In this document: one piece after another, positions 53,280 to 62,385 of the stretch | Numbering within the stretch: the stretch's first letter is position 1 | How the letters are laid out: each line of letters begins with the position of its first letter | From: Elusimicrobiota bacterium | GTDB lineage: Bacteria; Elusimicrobiota; Elusimicrobia; UBA1565; UBA9628 | Reading direction: 5' to 3' | Assembly (NCBI GenBank): GCA_026388095.1 | Contig: JAPLKL010000045.1 | Span: forward strand, 116,447-180,446 | Length of the DNA stretch: 64,000 nucleotides | Program-made: the position numbers and the translations under genes | Notes under the pieces: model-generated | What the model was told of the DNA's origin: nothing | Database searches by the model: none | Seen by the model: the letters and a program-made list of their open reading frames with translations, nothing else

Positions 53280-54368
53280 CTACTCGGCGGGGACCGGGAG
53301 GTCCACGATGAAGAGGCTGCCGCCTCCGGGGCGGTCCTCGACGCGGACGGTCCCTTTGAGCGCCGTGGCCGCCACGCGGCAGAAGGCCAGCCCGATGCCC
53401 GAACCCTGGGCTCTGGCGGCGGTCACGTACTTGTCGAAGACGCGGCTCTTGTCGGCGTCGGGCACGCCTGGACCGCGGTCGGCGACCGTGAAGAGCTGGC
53501 GTCCGCCCTGGACCGAGGCCTCCACGTTGACGGAGTTGTCCCGCGGGGAGAACTTCAGGGCGTTGGAGACCAGGTTGACGAGGATGCGGAACAGCAGCCC
53601 GGCGTCGGAGCGCACCAGCGCGGCCTCGGGGGAGATCCTGGTCTCGAGTCCCACCCCGCGCACGCGGCAATGCACCTGGAAGAGGGTCTTGAGCTTGGCG
53701 GCCAAGGTCTCGACGTTGACCGGGGTGAGCTCGGGCTGCAGGCTGGCCGCCTCGGCCCGGCCCATGTCGAGGAGATCGTTGAGCATGAGGAGCATGAACT
53801 CCGCGGCCGTCCCGGCCGAGACCAGCAGGTTCTGGTAGGCGGGCTCGGTGATGAGCCCGTGCTGCACGGCCAGCTGCAAAGTGCCCTTGATGGAGGCCAG
53901 GGGCGCCTTGAGGTCGTGGACGAGCATGTCGGTCAGGTCCTGGCGGGCGCGGTGGCGCAGCTCCAGCTCGTAGTTGCGCCGGGCCAGGTCGTCGTGGGAG
54001 CGCTTGGTCTTGAGGTGCACCTGGACCCGGGCCAGGAGCTCTTCCACGGCGAAGGGCTTGGGGATGTAGTCCATGGCGCCCAGGCGGAAGCACTCCAGGC
54101 GGGTCTGCAGGTCGCGCGAGGCGGTCAGGAACAGGAAGGGGACCTCGCCCTCGGGCCCCAGGCCGAGCGACTGGACCAGCTCCATGCCGTTGCCGTCGGG
54201 CAGCCCGATGTCCACGATCAGCATGTCGGGCTTGGCGGCGTGGAAGGCGCGCCGGGCCTCGGCCACGGTGCCCACCACCTGGGGCTGGTAGCCGGCGCTC
54301 TCCAGGACGGTCTGGGCGAAGCCCTGGATGTTGACGTCGTCCTCGACGATGAGGATGCGGTGGGGCAT
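53280..54368 (-). CDS. Response receiver-histidine kinase hybrid (receiver first)
   Basis: 362 residues from ATG 54368, 4 nt after the asnS stop. The order is receiver (1-120; acidic pocket E9/D10/D11, phospho-acceptor D53 in IVDIGLPDG, K104 in YIPKPF) and then kinase: H box MLVHDLKAPLASIKG (H151), N box ILVNLVSNALKFSP, G1 DRGPGVPD and G2 AQGSGIGLAFC. There is no membrane segment, so it is a cytoplasmic relay that receives phosphate from another kinase and passes it on or controls its own activity. No partner regulator is adjacent. Confidence 0.88.
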   Translation of the reverse strand: MPHRILIVEDDVNIQGFAQTVLESAGYQPQVVGTVAEARRAFHAAKPDMLIVDIGLPDGNGMELVQSLGLGPEGEVPFLFLTASRDLQTRLECFRLGAMDYIPKPFAVEELLARVQVHLKTKRSHDDLARRNYELELRHRARQDLTDMLVHDLKAPLASIKGTLQLAVQHGLITEPAYQNLLVSAGTAAEFMLLMLNDLLDMGRAEAASLQPELTPVNVETLAAKLKTLFQVHCRVRGVGLETRISPEAALVRSDAGLLFRILVNLVSNALKFSPRDNSVNVEASVQGGRQLFTVADRGPGVPDADKSRVFDKYVTAARAQGSGIGLAFCRVAATALKGTVRVEDRPGGGSLFIVDLPVPAE

Positions 54369-54372
54369 GGGG

Positions 54373-55719
54373 CTACGGGTAGATCCGGTAGAGCATGCGC
54401 GGGAAGGCGATGGTCTCGCGGATGTGCTCGATGCCGCAGATCCAGGAGGTGGTGCGCTCCACGCCCAGGCCGAAGCCGCCGTGGGGCACGGAGCCGTAGC
54501 GGCGCAAGTCCAGGTACCACTCGAAGGCGGCCTGGGGCAGCTTGTGCTTGGCGATCTGGGCTTCCAGGTAGGCCAGGTCGTCGGCGCGCTGGCCGCCACC
54601 GATGATCTCGCCGTAGCCTTCGGGCGCCAGCACGTCCACGCAGAGGGCCTTGGTGTCGTCGGCCGGGTCGCGCTTCATGTAGAAGGCTTTGACGTCGGCG
54701 GGGAAGCGGTGGACCATGACCGGGCGGTCGTACTCCTCCGCGACCGCGACTTCCTGGGGCGCGCCGAAGTCGTCGCCGTAGGTGAACTCCACGCCCTTGC
54801 GCTTGAGGATGGCCGCGGCCTCGTCGTAGCTCACGCGCGGGAAGGGGGTCAGGACCTTTTCGAGCTTGGTCGTGTCGCGCTCCAGCTCCTTGAGGTCGGC
54901 CGCGCAGTTGTCCAGACAGTGGCGCACGATAGCGCAGATGAAGCGCTCGGCCAGGTCCATGACGCCGTTGAGGTCGCAGTAGGCGACTTCGGGCTCCACC
55001 ATCCAGAACTCGGTGAGGTGCCGCCGGGTCTTGGAGCGCTCGGCGCGGAAGGTGGGGCCGAAGCAGTAGACCTTGCCCAAGGCCATGGCCGCGGCTTCCA
55101 TGTAGAGCTGGCCGGACTGGGTCAGGTAGGCCTTGCCTTCGTCGAAGTAGTCGAGCTCGAAGAGGTTGGTGGTGCCTTCGCAGGCGCTGGGCGTGAAGAT
55201 GGGCGCGTCCACCTGAACGAAGCCGTCCTGGTCGAAGAAGTCGTTGATGGCGCGCTTGACGTGGGCGCGCACCCGGGCGATGGCGGCCTGCTTGCGCGAG
55301 CGCAGCCAGAGGTGGCGGTTGGTGAGCAGGAAGTCGGGGCCGTGCTCCTTGGGGCCGATGGGATACTCGCGGCTCAGATGCACGATCTTGAGGTCCTTGA
55401 TGCCGAGCTCGGCTCCGCCCGGGGCGCGCTCGTCGCCGCGCACCGTTCCGCTCACGATGAGGGCGGTCTCCTGTGTGGCGGACTTGGCTTTCTCGAAGAC
55501 CTCGGGGGAAAGGTCGCCTTGGAAGGCCACGCACTGGCAGATGCCGGAGCCGTCGCGCACCTGCAGGAAGGCGAGCTTGCCCTTGGAGCGCATGTTGTAG
55601 AGCCAGCCTTGGAGGCTGACTCCTTGGCCGACGTGGCTCTTGAGGTCCTTGATGCGCACGACGGGGGGGAAGCCTTCGGGGAGGATGGTCTTGGGGGCGT
55701 CTTGGGAAGCGGTGTCCAT
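54373..55719 (-). CDS. asnS: Asparaginyl-tRNA synthetase
   Basis: 448 residues from ATG 55719. N-terminal OB-fold anticodon-binding domain (about 16-105: [29 protein letters not shown]), then the class IIb catalytic core: motif 2 [20 protein letters not shown], the [18 protein letters not shown] stretch and motif 3 [15 protein letters not shown]. Motif details and length fit AsnRS rather than AspRS. TATAAT sits 6 nt before the ATG with no ribosome site; a longer reading from 55761 would run into the REPIN-like element upstream. The sensor gene at 53280 probably shares its transcript. Confidence 0.95.
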   Translation of the reverse strand: MDTASQDAPKTILPEGFPPVVRIKDLKSHVGQGVSLQGWLYNMRSKGKLAFLQVRDGSGICQCVAFQGDLSPEVFEKAKSATQETALIVSGTVRGDERAPGGAELGIKDLKIVHLSREYPIGPKEHGPDFLLTNRHLWLRSRKQAAIARVRAHVKRAINDFFDQDGFVQVDAPIFTPSACEGTTNLFELDYFDEGKAYLTQSGQLYMEAAAMALGKVYCFGPTFRAERSKTRRHLTEFWMVEPEVAYCDLNGVMDLAERFICAIVRHCLDNCAADLKELERDTTKLEKVLTPFPRVSYDEAAAILKRKGVEFTYGDDFGAPQEVAVAEEYDRPVMVHRFPADVKAFYMKRDPADDTKALCVDVLAPEGYGEIIGGGQRADDLAYLEAQIAKHKLPQAAFEWYLDLRRYGSVPHGGFGLGVERTTSWICGIEHIRETIAFPRMLYRIYP

Positions 55720-55725
55720 GGGGAG

Positions 55726-55731
55726 ATTATA
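55726..55731 (-). promoter_or_regulatory. -10 box of asnS
   Basis: TATAAT on the minus strand with 6 nt to ATG 55719. No convincing -35; the upstream bases belong to the inverted-repeat element at 55752. Leaderless geometry. Confidence 0.5.
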
Positions 55732-55751
55732 CCTATTGGGTTTGCGGGTTT

Positions 55752-55833
55752 GGGGACACAATACCTAATTCCTCTGGAAATGAACCGCCCGGCCCTTTGC
55801 AGGGCCGGGCGGCGAGTTAAGTATTGTGTCCCC
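55752..55833. repeat. REPIN-like palindromic element (D)
   Basis: An 82-bp unit between asnS and the S41 peptidase gene. Its ends GGGGACACAATACCTAAT (55752-55769) and the complement of GGGGACACAATACTTAAC (55816-55833) are inverted repeats with two mismatches. Inside is a perfect 12-bp GC hairpin CCGCCCGGCCCT with a TTGC loop (55785-55812). Ends of this GGGGACACaATAC type are, to my recollection, common around REP-associated (IS200-like) transposases in other genomes; no transposase is present here. Confidence 0.7.
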
Positions 55834-55838
55834 GAACT

Positions 55839-58256
55839 CTATTTGCGGCGGTTGGGGCGGTTCGGCCGGGACTTTGAGGTCGTGATTGCGGGCCTCTTGG
55901 CCGGCTTCGGCGTCGGAGCCACTTCCGGGGCAGGCGCTGGAGCCGCGGCGGGGGCCGCGCCCATCAGGTCCTGCACGGCCTTGATGATGGCCAGGCGGTA
56001 CTCGGCGAAGCCCGTCTGCAGGTCCTTCTGAGTCATGTTGTAGGGGATGTCCGGGACCACGCCCAGGTTCTCGATGGGCTTGCCGTTGGCGCGCTCGGCG
56101 ATGCTCCAGGTCGCGTTGAGGTCCGCGATGCCGAACTGGTTGGGCAGCTCGAAGGGCATGACCATGCCGCCCGCGCCCGCCGTGCGCACGCCCATCTGGG
56201 TCACGCGCTTGTTGTCCTGCATGACAGCCGGGAAGAAGTCTCCGCCCGAGAAGTCGAGCTCGTTGGTCAGCAGCAGGATGGGCCCGGTGTAGCGCTCCTC
56301 CGCCTTCGGCGCCGGGTCGATCTCGTCGACCCCGTTGATCCAGGTCAGGTCGGTGAAGCGCTTGCCCGCGTCGAATTGCTTGAGTATGAACTGGGCGAAG
56401 CGGACGAAGAGCTGCATGAACTTCTGGGTGACGGGATAGCCGGAAGCCGTCGGCTCCTCGTCTTTTTCCTCGGCGTCGGCTTTCGGCGCGGCGCGCTGGG
56501 CGCTGGAGCCCTGCGCGCCCTGCATCACCTTGAGCAGCAGGTCCGCGGCCCACTTGGCGTTGTTCTCTCCGATGATCAGGCGATGGTGCGGCGTCTTGAG
56601 CGGCTTGTCCGTCAGGTGCGAGAGCAAGGCGTACATGTAGAAGACGTCGCCGCCCGGGTTGTTGACCTGGTCGATGACCAAAGACTTGATGCCTTCCTTG
56701 TTGAATTTGGCCGTGAGCGCGCCGAAGGCCTTGGCTTCCTTGGCGCCGCCCTCGTAGCTCGCGATGCGGACGAAGCCCGCCTTGCGGCCGTCCTTGGTCT
56801 CGAAGATGTAGGCGTGGAAGGGATCGTCCTCGCCGGCCTGCCAGAGCACCTTGCCCAGGCTCGGCACGAAGCTCTTCTTGGCCCCGATCATGAACGGATT
56901 GTCCGCGGCTTCATCGCGCATCTCGGCGAAGAGCTTCGCCAGCGGGTGGATGGCGTTGGCCACGGCGCGGCTGAGCAGGCTCTTGAGGCTGCTGGCGCTG
57001 AGCTGCGGCGCGCCGATCGAGCCGTCGATGGCGGATTCCGGCGCCACCGCGGCGGGCTGGTCTGCGCTGAGCAGGCCCGCGTCGCGCACCGGCACGTCCT
57101 GCGGGACCAGCTCCGGGGTGTAGTCCCAGGCCATCCTGGCCTTGACGACCTTGCCGTCCTGGCCGCGGATCGAGAACGTGACGTCGCCTTGCGGGACCTG
57201 GTCGCCCCGGCTGCGGCGCCGGTTGGTCAGGAACAGCTCGGCCAGACGCAGGTCGGTGCCGGCCGTGTTGCCGCCGAGCCGGGCCGCGAGCTGCTGGACG
57301 GCCTCGCCCGTGGGCTTGCCGTCGAAGGTCACGACCTCGTCGCCCAGCTGGAAGGGGAAGTTCGCCTCCGGGAGCTGCTCGCGGTCGATGTAGGCCAGGA
57401 AATACTTGCCTTCCGCGCCGGTCACCAGGAACGGCAGGCGCGCGCGCTCGGTGGAGTCGAACGAGATGCTCACGTGGTAGTCGCGCATCGAGGCCACCAA
57501 GGAGGCGAGCAGGTCCTGGAACTCGCGCGTCGAGATGTCCGGATTGGCGAGGATGGCCGCCTTGGCCTTGTCGTACTCGCGCTTGAGATCGAGCTTGAAC
57601 TGCTCCTTCTTCCATTCGATGGGCGCGTACTGCTCCGCGAACACGGCGGCCACCTGGTAGAGGGTGTGCAGCATCTTCTGCTGCTTGAGAGACGACGCCG
57701 GCGAGGCCGGGGCTTCCTGCCCCTCGGGGGCCAGAGCGAAGACCTCGCCGGCCTCCGGGGCACCCTGCAAAGCCTTGAAGACCTTCGTCCCCAGGCCTTG
57801 GGCGCTCTCGGCGGAGGCTTGGGCCACGGGGCCGGCGCTCTCCAGGAAGGTCATGACCTCGTTGGTCATCCCGCCCACCTTCTGGGCGGCCGCGGCCGGG
57901 CTCTGCTCCGGGGCCTCGGGAGCGGCGGGCAGAGCCTTAGGCAGGACGCTGACGGGGGAGACCGGCTGCCCCAGAGCCGGCGCGGCCGACGGGATGACGA
58001 GCATCGCGCTGGGGGAGACTTGCGGCACGGCGCTGAGAGTGCCTTTGAGCGAGGCAGCGCCCAAGAAGCCCGCTGAGCCCAGGCCTAGGTTGGAGACGGC
58101 TTGTCCGGGCAGCGCGGTCATCGGCATGGTCATGCCGGCCGGGCCGGTGCGCGTGGTCACGGGGCTGACCACGCCGGCGGCCCAGAGGCTCGGCGCGGGG
58201 CAGGCGATGAGCAAGGCCAAAGTGGAAGCGGCGGCGCGTCGGCAAAGGTGCTTCAT
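55839..58256 (-). CDS. Exported S41-family (C-terminal-processing type) peptidase
   Basis: 805 residues from ATG 58256 (GGGAG 6 nt upstream). Signal peptide about 1-26 (ending SLWA), then about 120 residues of low-complexity Ala/Pro/Val/Leu sequence, a helical region, a PDZ-like stretch with FQLGDEVVTFDGKPTGEAVQ, and the S41 core: GRKAGFVRIASYEGG, VIDQVNNPGGDVFYMYALLS, and LLTNELDFSGGDFFPAVMQD with the candidate serine near residue 665. The C-terminus is Pro/Ala/Lys-rich. Tail-specific proteases process exported proteins. The catalytic Lys is not certain. The 238-bp gap upstream (58257-58494) shows no feature I can name. Confidence 0.78.
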   Translation of the reverse strand: MKHLCRRAAASTLALLIACPAPSLWAAGVVSPVTTRTGPAGMTMPMTALPGQAVSNLGLGSAGFLGAASLKGTLSAVPQVSPSAMLVIPSAAPALGQPVSPVSVLPKALPAAPEAPEQSPAAAAQKVGGMTNEVMTFLESAGPVAQASAESAQGLGTKVFKALQGAPEAGEVFALAPEGQEAPASPASSLKQQKMLHTLYQVAAVFAEQYAPIEWKKEQFKLDLKREYDKAKAAILANPDISTREFQDLLASLVASMRDYHVSISFDSTERARLPFLVTGAEGKYFLAYIDREQLPEANFPFQLGDEVVTFDGKPTGEAVQQLAARLGGNTAGTDLRLAELFLTNRRRSRGDQVPQGDVTFSIRGQDGKVVKARMAWDYTPELVPQDVPVRDAGLLSADQPAAVAPESAIDGSIGAPQLSASSLKSLLSRAVANAIHPLAKLFAEMRDEAADNPFMIGAKKSFVPSLGKVLWQAGEDDPFHAYIFETKDGRKAGFVRIASYEGGAKEAKAFGALTAKFNKEGIKSLVIDQVNNPGGDVFYMYALLSHLTDKPLKTPHHRLIIGENNAKWAADLLLKVMQGAQGSSAQRAAPKADAEEKDEEPTASGYPVTQKFMQLFVRFAQFILKQFDAGKRFTDLTWINGVDEIDPAPKAEERYTGPILLLTNELDFSGGDFFPAVMQDNKRVTQMGVRTAGAGGMVMPFELPNQFGIADLNATWSIAERANGKPIENLGVVPDIPYNMTQKDLQTGFAEYRLAIIKAVQDLMGAAPAAAPAPAPEVAPTPKPAKRPAITTSKSRPNRPNRRK

Positions 58257-58494
58257 AGAGTTCTCCCTTCCGGCTGATGTCTTCGAGTGTGGGTATCTTA
58301 CCACCCTGCGCGCGGATGCGAGTGGGGCGAATGGGCCCTGGCAGGTCAGGCAAACGGCCTATGCGCGAATAGGATAAGGGTCTTATGTCCCGGCAAGGCA
58401 AAAAGGAGGCCGGGGATGGGCCGATGGCGCTGCTATGGGTTCGGTGGGCAGCCTCGGCGCGATCCCCAGCCTACTATATATACGAGCGAGGGGG

Positions 58495-58809
58495 TCATTT
58501 TGTTCCCTTGCGCAGGGCGCCTTCTTTTTCCAGCAGGCGGCGCTTGGCCGCCACGCCGCCCGGAGCGGAAAAGCCGGTCAGCCGGCCGTCGGCTCCCACG
58601 ACCCGGTGGCAGGGCACGGTCGGCGCGAAGGGGTTGCGGCCCAGAGCCTGTCCCACGGCGCGCGCGGCCTTGGGCTTGCCGATGCGGCGGGCGATCCAGC
58701 CGTAGGTGCGCACCTGGCCCTTTGGGATCTCGGCGCAGGCTTTCCAGACGGCCTGATAGAAAGGAGGATGGTCTTTCATCTTCTGTAGGATCTGTCTGGG
58801 CAGCTTCAT
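58495..58809 (-). CDS. DNA alkyltransferase domain protein (Ogt/MGMT-like)
   Basis: 104 residues, only the C-terminal DNA-binding and active-site domain of O6-alkylguanine-DNA alkyltransferase. The active-site motif is PCHRV with the acceptor cysteine C67, the helix-turn-helix is GWIARRIGKPKAARAVGQAL, and LTGFSAPGG follows. The intact cysteine argues for a real alkyl acceptor rather than an alkyltransferase-like protein, in which Cys is replaced by Trp or Ala. The start overlaps the anmK stop by 4 bp, so the two are coupled. Confidence 0.87.
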   Translation of the reverse strand: MKLPRQILQKMKDHPPFYQAVWKACAEIPKGQVRTYGWIARRIGKPKAARAVGQALGRNPFAPTVPCHRVVGADGRLTGFSAPGGVAAKRRLLEKEGALRKGTK

Positions 58810-59894
58810 GCGGGCACCACCTTGCCGAGGATCCGCCGGCCCCGGGCTCCGGTGGCCTGCGGGCAGTTGTTAGTCCGGCCCTGCCAAGCGCGCAGGCCGA
58901 GCCAGGCGAAAGCCGCCGCTTCCTTGGCCATGACCGGCAGGCCGAAGCGCTCCGAGTTGTCGACCGGGACCGGCGCCAAGAGACGGGAGAGGCTCTCCAT
59001 GAGAACCGGGTTAAGGGCTCCGCCGCCGCTGACCACCACCTCCCGGACCTTGTGGCGGGGGAAGACGAAGCGGCGATAGGACTCCGCTATGGAACGGGCC
59101 GTGAAGAGGTTGAGCGTGGCCAGGACATCGGGCAATCGGGCCAGCGTGAGGCGCTGGAAATGCCGGCGCAGGAAAGCCGCGCTGAAGCTGACCTTGTCGA
59201 GCGACTTGGGCGGCGGCCGCCGGAAGAACCGGTCGCTCAGCAGCCGGGCCACGAGCCTTTCGTCCGGCCGGCCGCGCCGGGCCAGGCGCCCGTTCCGGTC
59301 CATCTGCAATCGGCCGGATGTGGCCAGGCGCGCGGCCTCGTCCATGAGGCTGTTGCCCGGGCCGGTGTCGAACGCGGTCCAAAGGCGGCCTCGCCCCGCC
59401 ACCGAGACGTTGCCGATGCCGCCGATGTTCTGCAGGCAGCGCAGGGGGCCGGAGGCGAAGAGGAACTCGTCGAAGGCGGGAACCAAGGGCGCGCCCTCGC
59501 CGCCCGCGGCCATATCCCGGGTGCGGAAATCCGCGGCCACGGGCAGGCCGGCGCGCTCGGCGATGACCGCGGGCTCCGCGATCTGCATGGTGTTGGGAGG
59601 GCAGGCCCGCGGGCCGTGCCACACGGTCTGGCCGTGCGAACCGATGACCAAAGCTCTGCGCCCCCGCCCGATGCGCTTGGCGGCGCGGCCGAAGGCTTCG
59701 CCCAGCTCGAAGTTGAGGCGCGAGAGTTCGGCCGCGCTCAGGGTCGGAGCCGCGAGCACGCGGCGGCGCAGGGCCGGGGCGTAGGGGTAGGTCTCGCAGC
59801 GCAGGACCGTGATGCGGCGGCCCCGGAAGTCCGCCAGAGCCGCGGTCACGCCGTCGGCGGAAGTCCCGGACATGAGACCGATCGCGAGGGCCAT
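58806..59894 (-). CDS. anmK: Anhydro-N-acetylmuramic acid kinase
   Basis: 362 residues from ATG 59894. The family signatures are present: AIGLMSGTSADGVTAALAD at the N-terminus, IGSHGQTVWHGP, NTMQIAEPAVIAERAGLPVA, ADFRTRDMAAGGEGAPLVP, QNIGGIGNVS and FDTGPGNSLMDEA. It phosphorylates and opens 1,6-anhydroMurNAc to MurNAc-6-phosphate during peptidoglycan recycling. The orphan inverted-repeat end lies 10-30 bp upstream, so the natural promoter may have been replaced. The downstream alkyltransferase gene is translationally coupled. Confidence 0.94.
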   Translation of the reverse strand: MALAIGLMSGTSADGVTAALADFRGRRITVLRCETYPYAPALRRRVLAAPTLSAAELSRLNFELGEAFGRAAKRIGRGRRALVIGSHGQTVWHGPRACPPNTMQIAEPAVIAERAGLPVAADFRTRDMAAGGEGAPLVPAFDEFLFASGPLRCLQNIGGIGNVSVAGRGRLWTAFDTGPGNSLMDEAARLATSGRLQMDRNGRLARRGRPDERLVARLLSDRFFRRPPPKSLDKVSFSAAFLRRHFQRLTLARLPDVLATLNLFTARSIAESYRRFVFPRHKVREVVVSGGGALNPVLMESLSRLLAPVPVDNSERFGLPVMAKEAAAFAWLGLRAWQGRTNNCPQATGARGRRILGKVVPA

Positions 59895-59904
59895 GGGATA
59901 TGGG

Positions 59905-59924
59905 GACACCATACTAAATTTGCC
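59905..59924. repeat. Orphan REPIN-like end
   Basis: GGGGACACCATACTAAATTT, one end of the type seen at 55752, with no partner within several hundred bases. It covers the region just upstream of the anmK start codon. Confidence 0.5.
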
Positions 59925-60011
59925 ATGAATGGAGGGCGAACTTTGGGCGGTCCGGGCCGTATTATAGGAAGCAGGAACACGCCGTGCCCCCGATGGGGAG
60001 GAGGCAGTGCA

Positions 60012-60389
60012 ATGACGATCCGAGTTATGATGGCGGCTATGCTGGGGCTGGCGCTCCTGGCTTCCGGCGCGCAGGCCGGCGACAAGACCAAGTGGCAGAA
60101 GGAACATCCGCGCCGCACCGAAGTCAACAAGCGCATGAAGAACCAGAACAAGAGGATCGAGCAAGGCGAGAAGAGCGGCAAGATCACCCAGCAGCAGGCG
60201 CGGAAGCTGCACAAGGAACACCGGCGCATCCGCCGAGAAGAGCGTGACATGGCCGCGCAGAACGGGGGCCACATCACCAAGCAGGAGCAGAAGGCCTTGA
60301 ACCAGCAGGAGAACAAGGAGAGCCGGCGGATCTACAACGAGAAGAACCCGGCTCCGGCGCCCGCGCCGGCCCCAGCGCAGGGCCAGTAA
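60012..60389 (+). CDS. Small exported basic helical protein
   Basis: 125 residues. Signal peptide ending SGAQA (about 22). The mature part is Lys/Arg/Gln/Glu-rich and helical (KRMKNQNKRIEQGEKSGKIT, QQQARKLHKEHRRIRREERD) with the recurring pattern of a helix, a G-x-ITxQ turn and a helix, ending in an (AP)n tail. The pattern recalls small secreted proteins with paired helices such as the Spy-like class, but I do not claim homology. AGGAGG lies 7 nt upstream of ATG 60012 and a terminator follows, so it is monocistronic. Confidence 0.72.
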   Translation: MTIRVMMAAMLGLALLASGAQAGDKTKWQKEHPRRTEVNKRMKNQNKRIEQGEKSGKITQQQARKLHKEHRRIRREERDMAAQNGGHITKQEQKALNQQENKESRRIYNEKNPAPAPAPAPAQGQ

Positions 60390-60405
60390 GAGTCAGGACT
60401 CAAGG

Positions 60406-60439
60406 AAGGCCCGCCTGGCCTAAAGGCCCGGCGGGCCTT
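60406..60439 (+). terminator. Rho-independent terminator of the small basic protein gene
   Basis: A 10-bp stem AAGGCCCGCC / GGCGGGCCTT with a 14-nt loop that itself can pair (GGCC-TAAA-GGCC), 17 bp past the stop, then a weak T run. The promoter for the next gene begins 8 bp downstream. Confidence 0.65.
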
Positions 60440-60446
60440 CTTGCGT

Positions 60447-60475
60447 GTGACATCGGCCTTCGCCTGTGATACCAT
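60447..60475 (+). promoter_or_regulatory. Promoter of the GT-C-like membrane protein gene
   Basis: GTGACA (60447-60452), 17-bp spacer, TACCAT (60470-60475) with extended TGA, then 7 nt to ATG 60483. No ribosome site; leaderless geometry. Confidence 0.55.
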
Positions 60476-60482
60476 ACCTCTG

Positions 60483-62381
60483 ATGCGCAGGCCTAGAGTC
60501 GAGCCGTTGTGGCTGGCCATGGCCGCGGCCACCGGCCTGTTCCTGTGGCTCAAGAGCCTGGTCCCGCTGGCGGCCGCCGGCGGCGCCGGCCATGACGACG
60601 CCCTGTTCGTAAGGCTGGCCGACAACATCCTGCGGGGCGGCTGGCTGGGGCCTTACGACGAGCTGACCCTCGCCAAGGGTCCGTTCTTCTCGCTCTGGAT
60701 CGCGGCGGCTTACCGGCTCAAGCTGCCGCTGGCGCTCACCCAATCTCTGGTCTACGCCTTGGCCGGCTGGCTCTTCGTGGCCGCGCTGAGGCCGCAGGTC
60801 AGACGGACCTGGCTGCTGCTCCTTCTTTTCATCGCCTTCCTCCTCAACCCCCTGGGCTACAACCTGGATAACCTCCGCGTGGTCAGGGAGGGTCTCTATG
60901 CGCCGCTCACGGCAGTGGTCATGGCTTTGGCGGCCTGTTGGCTGGCCTCGCAGAAGCAGCCCGGAGCGCGGCCCTGGCTGTGGGCTGGAGCGCTCGGCGC
61001 GGCGGTGGCCGCCTGCTGGCTGACCCGGGAGGAAGCCGCGGAACTGGTCCCGACGCTGGCGTTCCTGGCCGCGGCGGCGGCGGCCCAATGCGTCCGCGCC
61101 AAGGCCTCCTTGGTCCGGCCAGTTCTTCTGGCCGGGGTCGTGGCCGGGACCGCATTGGCGGGCGTGGGGCTGCTGCGCTGGCAGAATCATAAGGAATACG
61201 GCCTCTGGGATGTCGTGGACCTCAAGCAAGGAGAGTATCGCGCGGCCTACGGCGCGCTCTGCCGCGTGCTCCCTGAGCCGAGTTCGCGCCATGTGCCGGT
61301 CTCCCGAGAAGCTTTGACCAAGGCCGCCCAGGCGAGCCCGGCTTTCGCGCGCCTGCTGACGCTCTTCAACCCGGCCTGGGCCATGCACGGCTGCGTGATG
61401 GAGCGCATGGAGACCTGCGACGGCGAGCTGCGGGGCGGCTGGTTCAGGTTCGCCTTGCGCGACGCGGCGGCCAAGGCGGGCTGCTATACGTCGGCCGCGG
61501 CCGCGCGCGGCTGCTACCAGGGCGTGGCCGATGAGGTCAACGCGGCCTGCGCGCAAGGGCGCTTGAGTTGCCTGCCGCCGCGGGACAGCTGGGTGCCGCC
61601 CTGGCGCGCGCCTTACGCGGCGCGGACCGCGCGCAGCCTGGGGCGAGCGGTCTATACTTTGCTCGCTCTGCCCACGCTCGACATCCGTCCCGGCTTCAGC
61701 GAAGACGGGCGCTGGCTGGGTCTTTTCCAACGGCTCATCAAGGGACGCCTCTTCCCCTTAAAGGACCGGTGGACGGTGCAGGGCGAGGTGGTCATGGACG
61801 CCCTGCTCAACGGCCATGCGGTGTTCCTCTCCAAGGAACTGATGTCTTACAGCGCGCTCCAGCAGGCTTTCGGACCTCTGGATCGCAAGCGCACGCATAT
61901 CATCTTCACCCTGTGCAGCGACTGCTGGGACGCGTCCTGCGTCTTGGTCCTGCAGGGCCGGCAAGGGACCTTGGCGAGCATCCCGGCTGCGGAGCTCTTA
62001 AGGGGCGGGCCATTCGACTTTGGCCGTCTCAAGGTGCTGGTCAAGAAGGCCAGCAAGCAGGAGATGTCGGCCGGCTACGATGCGCGGCAAGCTGAGCGCC
62101 TTTTCAGCCTGCTGCGCTGGGTCGGAAATCTCTACCGGATCCTGATTCCCGCGGCCTTCTTGCTCGCTTTGGTCTGCTACGCCCGGTCTCTGAGGGACTG
62201 GGGCTTGCTTCCGGCTCTGAGCACGGCCTTGCTCATCGCCGTGCTGACCCGCTTGCTGCTCTTTTCCTTCATAGACGCGACGTCCTGGCCTGCGGTGAAC
62301 CTCCTGTATTTCGGGCCGTGCTATCCCCTGCTCATCCTGTTCTGCGGGACGGCGGTCTGCAGCGTCCTGGGCAAGGATTGA
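60483..62381 (+). CDS. Polytopic membrane protein, GT-C glycosyltransferase-like
   Basis: 632 residues from ATG 60483, chosen over an upstream in-frame start because the promoter ends 7 nt before it. About 10 hydrophobic segments are split by a large extracytoplasmic loop (about 245-530) with at least 10 cysteines (CDGELRGG; GCYTSAAAARGCYQG; CAQGRLSC; CSDCWDASC). The early GHDDALFVRLADNIL followed by KGPFFSLWIAAAYRL resembles the catalytic loop of lipid-linked sugar transferases of the GT-C fold (Asp pair in the first loop). Acceptor and donor unknown; could act on wall polymer or protein. Confidence 0.65.
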   Translation: MRRPRVEPLWLAMAAATGLFLWLKSLVPLAAAGGAGHDDALFVRLADNILRGGWLGPYDELTLAKGPFFSLWIAAAYRLKLPLALTQSLVYALAGWLFVAALRPQVRRTWLLLLLFIAFLLNPLGYNLDNLRVVREGLYAPLTAVVMALAACWLASQKQPGARPWLWAGALGAAVAACWLTREEAAELVPTLAFLAAAAAAQCVRAKASLVRPVLLAGVVAGTALAGVGLLRWQNHKEYGLWDVVDLKQGEYRAAYGALCRVLPEPSSRHVPVSREALTKAAQASPAFARLLTLFNPAWAMHGCVMERMETCDGELRGGWFRFALRDAAAKAGCYTSAAAARGCYQGVADEVNAACAQGRLSCLPPRDSWVPPWRAPYAARTARSLGRAVYTLLALPTLDIRPGFSEDGRWLGLFQRLIKGRLFPLKDRWTVQGEVVMDALLNGHAVFLSKELMSYSALQQAFGPLDRKRTHIIFTLCSDCWDASCVLVLQGRQGTLASIPAAELLRGGPFDFGRLKVLVKKASKQEMSAGYDARQAERLFSLLRWVGNLYRILIPAAFLLALVCYARSLRDWGLLPALSTALLIAVLTRLLLFSFIDATSWPAVNLLYFGPCYPLLILFCGTAVCSVLGKD

Positions 62382-62385
62382 TCGT

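Noticed and set aside
58385..58705. A possible small gene on the plus strand between the S41 gene and the alkyltransferase
   Set aside because: No ribosome site with sensible spacing, no signal or domain, and it runs antisense through the well-supported alkyltransferase gene.
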